The translations under genes were made by a program, and so were the position numbers. A stretch of DNA of 64,000 nt from Deltaproteobacteria bacterium (GTDB lineage Bacteria > Myxococcota_C > UBA6777). Position 1 is the stretch's first letter, and every line of letters starts with the position of its first letter. Shown in pieces: positions 27,356 to 36,922 of the stretch. The DNA is taken from assembly GCA_006226375.1 (NCBI GenBank), contig SBHC01000042.1, positions 62,001 through 126,000 on the forward strand, in the 5' to 3' direction. The notes under the pieces are model-generated. The model saw only the letters and a program-made list of their open reading frames with translations, had not been told where the DNA came from and did not search any database.

Positions 27356-27763
27356 TTAAGAGTCTTGTTTTTTGCTGGCTTGGGCGACAGCTTCTGTTTC
27401 TACGCCGACTTCGTCGAAGCTAAATTGTTCCATGGAGGGCTGGGATTGTGCCTTGACCTCTTCCAACGACTTCCAACGCCGTTGTTGCGGCTTTTTGGCA
27501 GCGCCCATCTTCTCGATGATCTTCTGCTTCACTTCATTGGGATTGGGTCGAGCTTCAGCTTGTTGCTGCAGGGAGGCGTCACCCCAACCATGAGCTTCTT
27601 CGATGGCCTGGGGATTCAAGGTTGGGAGAGGCGCTTCTTGGACAGAGCTTGTCGCTGATGGAGCCGATGCACTGACTTGCTGGCCAGACAGGCTGTTGAT
27701 TCTGCGTTTTGCTATTTCTGCAGGTGTTTCTTTTTTCTTCCGGAGCCAGTCCAGGATCCCCAT
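27356..27763 (-). CDS. Small hydrophilic protein of unknown function
   Basis: The 135 residues are rich in Lys, Glu, Gln and Ala, with an N-terminal amphipathic start MGILDWLRKKKETP. No signal peptide or known domain is seen, and much may be disordered or helical. AAGGAGAG is a good ribosome-binding site upstream of ATG 27763, which supports a real gene. It converges with the membrane protein gene at 26275. Confidence 0.65.
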   Translation of the reverse strand: MGILDWLRKKKETPAEIAKRRINSLSGQQVSASAPSATSSVQEAPLPTLNPQAIEEAHGWGDASLQQQAEARPNPNEVKQKIIEKMGAAKKPQQRRWKSLEEVKAQSQPSMEQFSFDEVGVETEAVAQASKKQDS

Positions 27764-27928
27764 TCTACTCTCCTTGCTACTTGTTGCGATGGAACGCAGC
27801 TTGCGTTTGGGCGAATATGTCGGCCCTCACGGATACTTCGCACGGGTGCTATCATAACGGAGATGACGTTCAATTCCAAGGCTTTTCTACGAATTCTGAG
27901 GGAAGATCTGCAAGCAGGGAGGGGCGGT

Positions 27929-29479
27929 TTAGATAGCTTGCAAGATAGCTCGGAAGCCTGTCCAAGGAATTCGCTTCAGGCGAACGACAGGTCGGCCCAA
28001 CGACTTAGTGGTTTGCGGAAGAAGCGGAAGCTTGTCATTGCCTGCTACATTCAGAGCTTCTTTCAAGCAGGCTTCGTTGGGGTCTCCCAGCTCGTGTGTA
28101 ACATCGTCCTTTGCTTCGACATCCACAGGCATCCCGTCGAAAAAATCGCTGGTGCCTTTGCTGTTCACCACGCGGAAGCTGATCAAAGACACAACCTTGT
28201 CAAAGAAGTTATAGCTATACGCTCCTACGGGCTTGCCATAGGTTTGGTTTCCCACCAAAATGACCGGGATGAACGCGCGGAGGCCGTTGATCACCACTTC
28301 GCTGGCGGAAGCTGTGCCGCCGCTGGTGATCACAAACAGCCGGGGTAGGTTCAGTGATTGGGGGAGGTCCTCAAACTTGGCGTCGCTGTCCCAGTTTTCA
28401 AACTTGTCGTTGTGGGCGTACCGATAGAACGTTTGGCCCTTGCCTTTCTCCCCAAGGACAAGGCTGGCCAAGTGGATGGCGACACGGAGCAAGCCACCGC
28501 CGTTGTAACGGAGGTCAAGGACGAGGTCATCAACCTTTTGCTCCTTAAGCTTCGTAAATTCTTTGTCGAGCTCTTCGTTGGACGGTCCTATGAATCGGTC
28601 AAAGTAAAGGTAACCCACTTTGCGTTGCTTCACGGTGAAGGTTTTGGCAGAGAACACGCTGGTGAGGCTCACTTCGGTCTTGGCTACCGTGTAGAGTTTG
28701 GGCTCAGCGTCACCTTTCTTGAGCTCAAACTTAACCTTCACCCCCTCTTTGTTTTCACCGAAGATGGAGTCCCATAGCTTGCCATCTTCAATCTCTTTCA
28801 CTGTCTTGTCGTTGATCTTCTCGACCAGCATTCCGCGACGCAATCCCGCTTCATAGGCGGGGGTTCCTTCGTACACCATTTGGATTCGAAGCTTCTTCTC
28901 GGCGTCGTAATTCACCCGGACGCCAATCCCAAAGTATTTCCCCTGGTAAAAGTTGTCATGCTCGACGCGATTGGAGATATGAGTCCAGCGGTCTTTTCCG
29001 CCCTTGTCGGGTCGATAAGCCAGCTTGTTCACGACGTCTTCGGGGGTCTCAAGCTCTTCCGCTTTGAGGTCTGGAGTTTCTTTGTTCCAAAGGTAGTTTC
29101 CCTTCATCAGGGCATACGTGTAATCTCTGGCAGTTTTGGCTTGGACCTCAACGGTCTCGCTGCTAATACCTTCCCACTTGGCCTGAAACACATACGTGCC
29201 AGGGGTTTTGGTCTTGAACTCTTGGCCTTCAAAGGGTTCACCGTTGAGATATAATTTGATGTTCTCAACGTCCTTGAGCTCCTTGTTGTCGGAGGTCAAA
29301 GCCTGCACACGGATGTCGGCTTTGCTTTCTCCGTCAGCAGCCATCAGGGTCTGGGAGACACGAAGGGAGAGCTTGGAAACAGGCCCAGTGTTGCAGCCTT
29401 GTGTGCTTGTGGCGACCAAAGCAACAACAACAAAGAGAAACAAGGGGGTGAACAAGCGACGTAGGTTCAAAGCAAGCAT
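27929..29479 (-). CDS. S41-family C-terminal processing peptidase, lipoprotein
   Basis: ATG 29479 gives a lipoprotein signal with lipobox STQGC near residue 29. A beta-rich region of about 130 residues precedes a PDZ domain (FGIGVRVNYDAEKKLRIQMV, then TPAYEAGLRRGMLVEKIN) and an S41 protease domain: DDLVLDLRYNGGGLL, VITSGGTASASEVVINGL (nucleophile Ser) and GNQTYGKPVG (general-base Lys). The catalytic Ser and Lys are both present. It probably cleaves C-terminal regions of periplasmic or surface proteins. Confidence 0.92.
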   Translation of the reverse strand: MLALNLRRLFTPLFLFVVVALVATSTQGCNTGPVSKLSLRVSQTLMAADGESKADIRVQALTSDNKELKDVENIKLYLNGEPFEGQEFKTKTPGTYVFQAKWEGISSETVEVQAKTARDYTYALMKGNYLWNKETPDLKAEELETPEDVVNKLAYRPDKGGKDRWTHISNRVEHDNFYQGKYFGIGVRVNYDAEKKLRIQMVYEGTPAYEAGLRRGMLVEKINDKTVKEIEDGKLWDSIFGENKEGVKVKFELKKGDAEPKLYTVAKTEVSLTSVFSAKTFTVKQRKVGYLYFDRFIGPSNEELDKEFTKLKEQKVDDLVLDLRYNGGGLLRVAIHLASLVLGEKGKGQTFYRYAHNDKFENWDSDAKFEDLPQSLNLPRLFVITSGGTASASEVVINGLRAFIPVILVGNQTYGKPVGAYSYNFFDKVVSLISFRVVNSKGTSDFFDGMPVDVEAKDDVTHELGDPNEACLKEALNVAGNDKLPLLPQTTKSLGRPVVRLKRIPWTGFRAILQAI

Positions 29480-29822
29480 GAAACATCCATGTTCATAGTG
29501 TGGTGAGAGGAACGGTTCCCACCACAAAGAGAGGAGGTGGGAGATGTTGCAACAGACAGGTTGGATGCACGTGGCAAGCTATTCCAAGCAGGCAGGCATG
29601 GGAACGAGCAGGCCAACTGGGGATGCGCTTCCATCCCGATGACGATTCATGAGGAGTGAAGGTTACAACATCTCCTTCCTTGGAAGATACGGGATGGCTC
29701 CATGGATTGGATTCATTCTCCGTAAAGATGTTCTCTCCTTCGTCTGCTCCCCATGAAGTTTCTTTCCACAAAGGAAGAACTTCCTTTCGTCTATCCCTAT
29801 GTTTGAGGTAGGGCTGCGGTTA
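29480..29822. other. Intergenic region upstream of the S41 peptidase
   Basis: This 343-base stretch lies between the FKBP stop and the S41 peptidase start, both on the minus strand, and probably holds the peptidase promoter. An inverted repeat with 8-base arms (AAAGGAAG-N2-CTTCCTTT) lies at 29772-29789. No coding gene or known RNA recognised. Confidence 0.5.
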
Positions 29823-30326
29823 CTAAAAATCAATCAGCTCAACATCAAAGATAAGAGTCGAGTTGGGTGGAATCGCTCCGGGAAAGCCTCTGCTTCCATA
29901 AGCCAAAGCGGGAGGAATCACATACAGGCGTCGGCCTCCTTTTTTCATCAGAGCCACGCCGATATCCCAACCACGGATCACACGACGCACTCCCAAAGGA
30001 AACTTGAAGGGTGTGCCGCGCTTGCGAGAGCTATCAAATTGCTTCCCTTTGATGGGAGAGCCGTCGGGGTTGTATCCTTTGAACAACCATCCTGTGTAAT
30101 GCACCGAAACCATGCGACCCCGTTGGGGTGAGCTACCCTTGCCGTTTCGTAGCACTACATATTTGAGCCCGGAGGGGTGCTTGGTGAGACCTTTGGGGGT
30201 TGCGCTGCCTCTCGGCGCCGGTGTCGGGGCTGTCGGTGACTTCAAGGGTGCTGGCGACTTGGCGATGTACACAGCAAAGGCGATCATGGCTCCGAACAGG
30301 ACGAGAATCAGAACGTTTCGATTCAT
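29823..30326 (-). CDS. FKBP-type peptidyl-prolyl isomerase, membrane-anchored
   Basis: An N-terminal hydrophobic anchor (MNRNVLILVLFGAMIAFAVYIA) is followed by a Pro/Ala linker and an FKBP domain: GLKYVVLRNGKG, RMVSVHYTGWLF, KQFDSSRKRGTPFKFPLG, RRVIRGWDIGVALM and IPPALAYGSRGFPGAIPPNSTLIFDVELI. This full set implies an active isomerase acting outside the cytoplasm on folding proteins. GGGAGAAAG precedes ATG 30326. The neighbours are a kinase and a secreted protease. Confidence 0.93.
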   Translation of the reverse strand: MNRNVLILVLFGAMIAFAVYIAKSPAPLKSPTAPTPAPRGSATPKGLTKHPSGLKYVVLRNGKGSSPQRGRMVSVHYTGWLFKGYNPDGSPIKGKQFDSSRKRGTPFKFPLGVRRVIRGWDIGVALMKKGGRRLYVIPPALAYGSRGFPGAIPPNSTLIFDVELIDF

Positions 30327-30400
30327 ACAACTTTCTCCCTACTTAATAAGGAATGGGAACGACGAGTCTGTTTGTTTTGTTGCAAATGCGAGCGGACTTG

Positions 30401-31903
30401 CTATCGGGACTTCTTGAAAAAATCCCGGATGTCACGGGTTAGAACATCCTTCAGGCTGTTCCATGTTCCCGTCGTTTGTGCCTGGGCCCAGTCGGGCAGG
30501 GCATCTTGGGGGAACAAGTAGTGAGTGGTCAGGTGCCGACACGAGCGAAGGATGGGAAGGTGCCGGCTTTCAGGAGTTAAGACCATCAACTCCTTCAGAG
30601 AGACACGTAGGAGATGCTGCACGCGCTGCACATCCTCGGACGTTTGCGGCGAAGTGAGCAAGGTTTCCATCAACGTGGCGAGGTGGTCCAGCGACTGGCT
30701 AAAGATGGGTGACTCCAAATCACTGTCAACCAGGTCCCGCAGGACAGGCCCCCAGCTTGTGAGGAAAAACATCTCGGGAGGGAGCTTTTGTAGCTCGGGC
30801 AGCATTCGATAGATGGCTCCAAGCTTGGACTCTTCAGCCTGCCCTTGGAGCTGGCTGATCATACCCGAGAGGGCAAACATACCGCTGCCTTGGTACTGCT
30901 CGGAGCCATCGGCCTGGGGAACGACGATGTTATCAGAGGAGCCAGCTCCGGAGGACTCACCTTCTTCAATGGCAAAGAAGTCTTGGTACAAGTCGTCCAT
31001 GGAGCCAGAGGGAGCAAAACTATCAAGGACTCCCCGCTCTTGCAGCTCTTGCAAAACGTAATCCAATCGCTTTTGAACAGCGTCCATCGACTCGGGGCGG
31101 TCTTCTGGCTTTTTGCCCATCATCTCCTGGATGAGTTGTTCCAGCCAGGTGTCTTTGAGATCGGGCCTGAAAATGGAGACAACGGGGGCGTCCTGCATCA
31201 TGTGCATGGCCATCAACTCCATCGGAGAGTTGGCTCGGAAAGGGGTGCGTCCGGTGATGATGTTATAGGCCAAGACGCCCAACGCATAGATGTCGGTTTG
31301 TGGGCTGATGGGAGCTGAGCCTGTGATCTGCTCGGGTGCCATGAACGCGGGTGTACCCATGATCTGGCCCTGAGAGGTTAACTCCCCGTCCTCTGTCGCC
31401 GTGAGCCGGGCGATTCCGAAGTCCAGGACTTTCACCTGCTCTTGGGTGCCTGAACCTTTCAGGATGATGATGTTCTCAGGTTTGAGGTCTCGGTGAATCA
31501 CTCCCCCTTTGTGAGCGAGGGAGAACGCGCTGCAAAGCTGCTTAAGCATGAGGATAGAGCGCCACAGTGGCAGTCCATCGGTTTCTTCTTTGAGGATCTC
31601 CAGGAGCGTTTCTCCAGTGAGAAACTCCATCACCAGGTACAAGCCCACGTTGGGGTGTTTTCCAAAGTCCGTCACAAACACAATGTTGGGGTGACGCAAC
31701 TGGCTGCACATCATCGCTTCACGGCGGAAGCGCTCAGCAACAACGTCATCCTTGGAGAATTCAGGGTGAAGAATCTTCACAGCGTAAGGGGTGTGAAGGT
31801 CTTTGTGCTCGGCCCGATATACCGTACCCATCGCTCCTCGGCCAAGCAACTCTGTCAGCTTGACGTTCCCCAGTTCCAGGCCGATTAAATCAGGATATGA
31901 CAT
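30401..31903 (-). CDS. Cytoplasmic Ser/Thr protein kinase
   Basis: Complete Hanks-type kinase: GRGAMGTVY (21-29), AVKIL lysine 43, VIHRDLKPEN (HRD 137-139), DFG 161-163, then GTPAFMAPEQ and TDIYALGVLAYNIITG. The C-terminal 230 residues are helical with no membrane segment, so this kinase is probably soluble. ATG 31903 starts the protein; an in-frame start at 31981 adds an unlikely Asn/His-rich stretch. It follows the FGE/PEGA gene by 108 bases on the same strand, so that protein may be a partner or substrate. Confidence 0.92.
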   Translation of the reverse strand: MSYPDLIGLELGNVKLTELLGRGAMGTVYRAEHKDLHTPYAVKILHPEFSKDDVVAERFRREAMMCSQLRHPNIVFVTDFGKHPNVGLYLVMEFLTGETLLEILKEETDGLPLWRSILMLKQLCSAFSLAHKGGVIHRDLKPENIIILKGSGTQEQVKVLDFGIARLTATEDGELTSQGQIMGTPAFMAPEQITGSAPISPQTDIYALGVLAYNIITGRTPFRANSPMELMAMHMMQDAPVVSIFRPDLKDTWLEQLIQEMMGKKPEDRPESMDAVQKRLDYVLQELQERGVLDSFAPSGSMDDLYQDFFAIEEGESSGAGSSDNIVVPQADGSEQYQGSGMFALSGMISQLQGQAEESKLGAIYRMLPELQKLPPEMFFLTSWGPVLRDLVDSDLESPIFSQSLDHLATLMETLLTSPQTSEDVQRVQHLLRVSLKELMVLTPESRHLPILRSCRHLTTHYLFPQDALPDWAQAQTTGTWNSLKDVLTRDIRDFFKKSR

Positions 31904-32011
31904 GAGTAGGATTGCCCCCGTTTTCCCATCGTAGTTGTTGTGGTCATGTTTGTTGTATCGCACATAGAACTTGTACCACAAGGTGAGAATGTTGCGTAGC
32001 GAAGATACGAT

Positions 32012-34828
32012 CTACTTGGCGCATCGAAATCCTACAGAAGGAACACGCTGCCTTCCCCACGAATCTGAGCGGAACGTGGTGTGAATGCGGTCCGAAGACG
32101 ACTTGTAAGAGCCTCCTCGGATGACATAGTAAAGACCGCCAGTTTGGAGGTTGACGGGGTTTTTGTTTTCGCCTTGTTGGTAGAAGTTTGCGGAGAACTT
32201 GTCGCGCACCCACTCCCAAACATTGCCTGACATATCGTAGAGACCGTAGGGGCTTTTTCCTCCAGAAAGGCTACCCACGGCATGGGTTCGCAGAGGGCGG
32301 CAACGGTTATAACGTGCTCGTTTGCACGAAGGCGACGAGTAACCCCAAGGGTAAGTCCGAGGCGAAGAGCCTCTCGCGGCTTTCTCCCATTCGGCTTCGG
32401 TGGGGAGGCGTTTCCCAGCCCAGCGGCAGTAGGTGTTCGCTTCAAACCAGTTGACGCAGTTGATGGGGTGCTTCTTGCGTGACGAGTACTTTACGTTGCA
32501 GCCACGCTTTCGACTCGCAGGGCGACAGACTCTTGCAGCCACACATCGTTGGTAGGCTTCGACCGTCACTTCGAACCGGTCGATGTAGTAGCCGCGAAGC
32601 TGCACTTTGCGCATCGGCTTCTCGCGGGCCAGACCCGTGTTGTTGCCCATCATAAACGAGCCCTTGGGTATCCAAACCATGCCACTTGGTCCAGAGCGCT
32701 TGAGCCGAACTTCCAGGGGCAGGCTTTGTCCTTTGGTCACTTGCAGCGTCCGAGTTACAGAGCCATAGCCAGGTTTGGTGAATTTAAGGGTGTTGGTGCC
32801 GGAAGGAACAGTGAGCGTGACTGGCGTGGTCTTTCCTGTCGGGCTTCCATTGAGAGTTACATTCACTCCGGCAGGGCGAGTCTTTACCTGGACTGTTCCA
32901 GTCGAAGCCTGCTTGGTGAGTTTGATTTGTAGGGTTTTGGGCGTCCGTCGTGTGACACGAATCTCTCGGATGTAGGTTTGGTACCCCTCTTTTTGGACCT
33001 GCAGTTGGTAGGTTCCTGGACGAAGTAACAGTCGGCTTGGGGTGGTGTTTTGTTGGACGTCACCATCCACAAAGAGTGTTGCTCCTGCAGGTTGTGTGAT
33101 AAGGCGGATCCTTCTTCGGGGTACGCTTCGTTGGATTCTTCGTCGCCGTGGTTTGGCTACCTTCACGTTTTGGCTGGGGAGCTTGGTTAACGCAAACTCC
33201 GCTGCAAAGCGTTGGTTGCTCTGCAGACGAAGCTTCATCTCCAACGGTTTGTACCCTTCCATTCGGAGCGAGAGAACGTACTTTCCTTCGGGGCGTTGGA
33301 CTGTGGCTGGGGTTTTCCAGCGTGTCTCCTCTCCGTTGATCCAAACCGACGCACCCGCTGGCGTGGAGCTGATCTGCATGGTCGCCGGCTGTGGTGCTTG
33401 GGCTTTGGGTCGGACCATGGCTTTCACCACGCGACGAGTCGTTTTCTTGGATACCTCTGCCGGTTTGCGGTGGAGGCGGAGCCACCCTGGCCAAACAAAC
33501 CCAAAGAAGATGATGGCCAGGCTCACACCCACGCCCATCGCCATGAACTGTTTCAAAGAGGAGGAGGACGAGGGTGGAAGTGTCGGAGCGGAAGGTTCAC
33601 GGATCTCTGCCCACAACTGTTTGAGGCGCTCTTGGTACTGAGACTCCTCAGGAAAGTTGCGAATCAACAGCATGTAGAGGTCGATGGCTTTGGAGAAGTC
33701 GCCTTGGTCAGCAGCGTGCTCTGCTTGGATGAGAGTATCGGTTGCGTCTTCGAGCTTCTCTTCTTCCTCCAAGGAGACATTCATGGCCTCCATCCACTCG
33801 CTGATGTTGTCTTGCTCCATGACCATCGTCTGTTTGACGTTGACGGATGCTGGAGCCTTTGGAGTGTACTCGTCCGGCGTGGTCAAGGGAGGCTTCCCCT
33901 TGACCGGGGGGAGGTCGTCCATTGTTGGGCTGGTGTCACGTGAACGGGGTGATTCTTCTTGGTACAGATAAGAGGCGATGTCGGAGGAGTATCCTTGGGT
34001 GGGCTTGTTGATGGGTGGGGCTTCCCAATCATCCGCTGAACCTGTGGGAAGCTGACGGCTCTTTTCGATGGTCGAACGAACCCGCTCCACGACCTCTGAA
34101 CCCAGCATAGCTGTCTGTGAAGGGAGGGAGTCTACTGTGGGGTTGTTGTTTTCCTCGTCCTCTGCCATTTGGTTGAGGAGCTCTTTCTCTACTTGGTCAA
34201 ACTCCTCAGAAGAGAACACCATGGTTTGCTTGATGGGTGAAGACGATGGCTCTTCCAGAGGTTGAGGAGTAGGCACATCACTGCTAGGGAGAGGGTTCTC
34301 CGTAACATCCGACAACGGAGCAAAGCCCGAGTCCGACGTCGAAAACGGCAAGCCTGCAGATTCTTGAGGTGTTGCTGCTCCTACATCGGGTTCTGGGGCA
34401 AACACTTTGGTCGGTTTGGAGGAGTGGTCTTCTGTCTTGGCAGGAGGCAGCTTCCAGAATGTTTCGTCCTTGGTCGATGACATCGGTGGCGTCGAGGGTG
34501 CTTCAAACGAACCCATTGCCATCGTACCTTGTGCAGGGGCTGATGGGTTGGTCGGGCCTTCTTGCTCTTCCGAATCTTGGATCTCTGTCACCATTTTTTT
34601 GAATGATTCTTCGGTAAGCACGGGCATTTGCATTGTGGAGTTTTGGGGCGCTACTTCGGGTACGGGGTCAAACAATTGTTTGGTGTCCAACGTATGGCCT
34701 ACCGACAACGGCTGGACCGAAGGCGTAGCCGCCGTCGATTCACCACATTTGGGGCAAAACACTGCACCTTGGGGCAACGCGAACTGACAGGCTGGACACT
34801 GAAGTTTGTTCTCTGAAGACTGGGTCAT
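32012..34828 (-). CDS. Zinc-ribbon / transmembrane / PEGA x3 / formylglycine-generating-enzyme-like protein
   Basis: A 938-residue modular protein. A zinc ribbon (Cys 11, 14, 25, 28) leads into a disordered acidic Pro/Ser/Thr-rich cytoplasmic region of about 330 residues, a TPR-like helical stretch, and one membrane helix (about 430-452). Outside are three PEGA beta-domains, each with a PAGA/PAGV-type start and a GYxxx end, then an FGE/sulfatase-modifying-factor domain: VWIPKGSFMMGNN, INCVNWFEANTYCRWAGKRLPTE, YGLYDMSGNVWEWV and IRGGSY. Many bacterial proteins of this type are not catalytic. AGGTGA supports ATG 34828. Next to a Ser/Thr kinase. Confidence 0.9.
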   Translation of the reverse strand: MTQSSENKLQCPACQFALPQGAVFCPKCGESTAATPSVQPLSVGHTLDTKQLFDPVPEVAPQNSTMQMPVLTEESFKKMVTEIQDSEEQEGPTNPSAPAQGTMAMGSFEAPSTPPMSSTKDETFWKLPPAKTEDHSSKPTKVFAPEPDVGAATPQESAGLPFSTSDSGFAPLSDVTENPLPSSDVPTPQPLEEPSSSPIKQTMVFSSEEFDQVEKELLNQMAEDEENNNPTVDSLPSQTAMLGSEVVERVRSTIEKSRQLPTGSADDWEAPPINKPTQGYSSDIASYLYQEESPRSRDTSPTMDDLPPVKGKPPLTTPDEYTPKAPASVNVKQTMVMEQDNISEWMEAMNVSLEEEEKLEDATDTLIQAEHAADQGDFSKAIDLYMLLIRNFPEESQYQERLKQLWAEIREPSAPTLPPSSSSSLKQFMAMGVGVSLAIIFFGFVWPGWLRLHRKPAEVSKKTTRRVVKAMVRPKAQAPQPATMQISSTPAGASVWINGEETRWKTPATVQRPEGKYVLSLRMEGYKPLEMKLRLQSNQRFAAEFALTKLPSQNVKVAKPRRRRIQRSVPRRRIRLITQPAGATLFVDGDVQQNTTPSRLLLRPGTYQLQVQKEGYQTYIREIRVTRRTPKTLQIKLTKQASTGTVQVKTRPAGVNVTLNGSPTGKTTPVTLTVPSGTNTLKFTKPGYGSVTRTLQVTKGQSLPLEVRLKRSGPSGMVWIPKGSFMMGNNTGLAREKPMRKVQLRGYYIDRFEVTVEAYQRCVAARVCRPASRKRGCNVKYSSRKKHPINCVNWFEANTYCRWAGKRLPTEAEWEKAARGSSPRTYPWGYSSPSCKRARYNRCRPLRTHAVGSLSGGKSPYGLYDMSGNVWEWVRDKFSANFYQQGENKNPVNLQTGGLYYVIRGGSYKSSSDRIHTTFRSDSWGRQRVPSVGFRCAK

Positions 34829-35022
34829 GAAAGACTTCACCTATGCATTCGGCTGTCCTGCTAGAGACGGCTGCCGCATGTTGGGTCACATCCTGGCCGG
34901 TTGGGAGGAGGTCGTGCTGCTGTGTATTCGTGGGATGACGCTCCAAAGGTCCAGGATAAGAGGCCGTAAAATCTACCATAGCCCGCACCAAACAACAAGT
35001 AGAGCAAAGTGGAGGAGGCTGC

Positions 35023-36822
35023 CTAAAAGCAGGCGGTCTCCATGTTCAGACAAGTGTCATCAAGGCTTTCGAGCAGGTCCGCTTGGGGGTAGATCTGTGG
35101 GAGTTCCCATCGGTAGAAGTATTGGCAGGCTTGAAGCTTCCCTTGGTAGAAAGGTTTGTCGTGCTCGTTGGCTTGGGCAAGCTGTTGAATGGCTTGAAGT
35201 GCTTGCCACAACCAGGTCCAGGCCATCACAATGTGACCCATCATGTTCAAGTAAACGGTGGCGTTGGCGAGGAACAGAGAGATGTTTCCCTGCATCGCTG
35301 CTCCTGCCAACGTCATGGTCGTTTGACCCGCTCGTTCGCAGGCTTTGCCCAAAGCTTTGGCGAACTCGTTGAGTTCATCGTGGGCTGAGGCTTGGCCGAT
35401 GGTCTCTTGCATCTTCTGGAGCAAGAGTTGGAGAGCTTCTCCCTGGTTTTGCATGGCTTTGCGTCCAAGCAAGTCCAGCCCTTGGATGCCGTTGGTGCCT
35501 TCATGAATTGGGTTGAGCCTGTTGTCGCGGTAGTACCGTTCCACCGGATAATCTCGGGTGTATCCAGCGCCACCCAACACCTGAATCGCGAGGTCATTGG
35601 CTTTCAAACAGTAGTCTGAGGGCCAGGCTTTGCAGATGGGGGTGAGGATATCGAGGAGAGTTCCAGCCTCTTTCCTCACGGACTCTTCCGGATGACTGTG
35701 TTGTTCATCCACCAGATGTGCAGCGTACAGGCACAGCGCCAGCCCACCTTCTACGTACGACTTCTGAGCGAGCAGCATACGTTTGACGTCTGCGTGTTCA
35801 ATCAGTTTGACCTGGGGTTGGGTTGGGTCTTTTTGTCCAGGGAGGCGTCCTTGTGGTCGCTCTTTGGCGTATTCAAGGGAGTGGAGGTAGCCGGCGTAGC
35901 CCATCATCACAGCGCCGTAGCCCACGCCAATCCGGGCTTCGTTCATCATGTGGAACATCGCCCGCAAGCCTTTGTTGGGTTCACCGACCATTGTTCCCAG
36001 GCAGTCGCCGTGCTCTCCAAAGTGAAGCAAGGTGTTAATGGTTCCTCGGTAGCCCATCTTATGATTCAACCCAGCCAACGTGACGTTGTTGAGGTCACCA
36101 AGAGAGCCATCCGAGTTTACGCGACGTTTGGGCACCACAAAGAGGGAGATTCCTTTGGTTCCCGGAGGTGCGTCGGGCAGGCGTGCCAGAACCATGTGAA
36201 TGATGTTGTCGCTGAGGTTGTGCTCTCCACCAGAGATCCACATCTTTTGCCCGGTGATTCTATAGGTTCCATCGCCCACAGGTTCGGCGCGTGTGGTTAG
36301 ATCTCCGAGGGAGGAGCCGACGTCAGGCTCGGAGAGGCACATTGTCCCGAAGAATCGTCCATCCAACATGGGTGGAAGGTAGGTTTGCTTTTGTTCCTCG
36401 GAGCCGAACGCCCCCAAGAGGTTGGCAGCGGCTGTGGTCAAAAAGGGGTAGGCCGCGGTGGGTGCGTTGGCTGCCATAAACATGCCCGTGCAAGCCTGCA
36501 CAATTACCCAGGGAAGCTGCATTCCTCCGTGAGATTCGTCCCAATGGGCCAACGACAATCCCGCTTCGTGGTAGGCGTTGAGGGCTTCCTTGATCTCTGG
36601 AATGATTGTGACCGTCGTTCCATCAAAGTGGGGTTCGTTGTGGTCCGACTTCTCCGCGTGAGGAGCAAACACATCTTTGGCCAAACGATAGGCTGTGTCG
36701 AGAATGGCTTCAAAGGTGTCTTTGTCGTGGGATTCGTATCGTTCCCTCTCGCAAAGCTGCTCCGCATGGAGGCATTCGTACAGCAAGAAGTCGAGGTCTC
36801 GTCGGTTCACAAGGTGGTGCAT
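35023..36822 (-). CDS. Acyl-CoA dehydrogenase
   Basis: FAD enzyme introducing the alpha-beta double bond in acyl-CoA. Family motifs are MCLSEPDVGSSLGDLTT, TGQKMWISGGEHNLSD, NGIQGLDLLGRK, and the catalytic glutamate in NPIHEGTNGIQ. At 599 residues it is the longer type with an extra C-terminal helical region, as in several acyl-CoA dehydrogenases of the FadE group. ATG 36822 with GGAAAGGG upstream. It stands alone between a regulatory-type protein and a lipoprotein; electron-transfer partners are not nearby. Chain-length preference cannot be read. Confidence 0.93.
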   Translation of the reverse strand: MHHLVNRRDLDFLLYECLHAEQLCERERYESHDKDTFEAILDTAYRLAKDVFAPHAEKSDHNEPHFDGTTVTIIPEIKEALNAYHEAGLSLAHWDESHGGMQLPWVIVQACTGMFMAANAPTAAYPFLTTAAANLLGAFGSEEQKQTYLPPMLDGRFFGTMCLSEPDVGSSLGDLTTRAEPVGDGTYRITGQKMWISGGEHNLSDNIIHMVLARLPDAPPGTKGISLFVVPKRRVNSDGSLGDLNNVTLAGLNHKMGYRGTINTLLHFGEHGDCLGTMVGEPNKGLRAMFHMMNEARIGVGYGAVMMGYAGYLHSLEYAKERPQGRLPGQKDPTQPQVKLIEHADVKRMLLAQKSYVEGGLALCLYAAHLVDEQHSHPEESVRKEAGTLLDILTPICKAWPSDYCLKANDLAIQVLGGAGYTRDYPVERYYRDNRLNPIHEGTNGIQGLDLLGRKAMQNQGEALQLLLQKMQETIGQASAHDELNEFAKALGKACERAGQTTMTLAGAAMQGNISLFLANATVYLNMMGHIVMAWTWLWQALQAIQQLAQANEHDKPFYQGKLQACQYFYRWELPQIYPQADLLESLDDTCLNMETACF

Positions 36823-36922
36823 AAGCGGCCCTTTCCGTGAGTGGCTTGGTCTTTTCTTGGGGTTCGTATGCTACACAAGGGAGGATAAGAAGCAAGGTGG
36901 GGCAGAGAAGAAGGAGGCTGAC

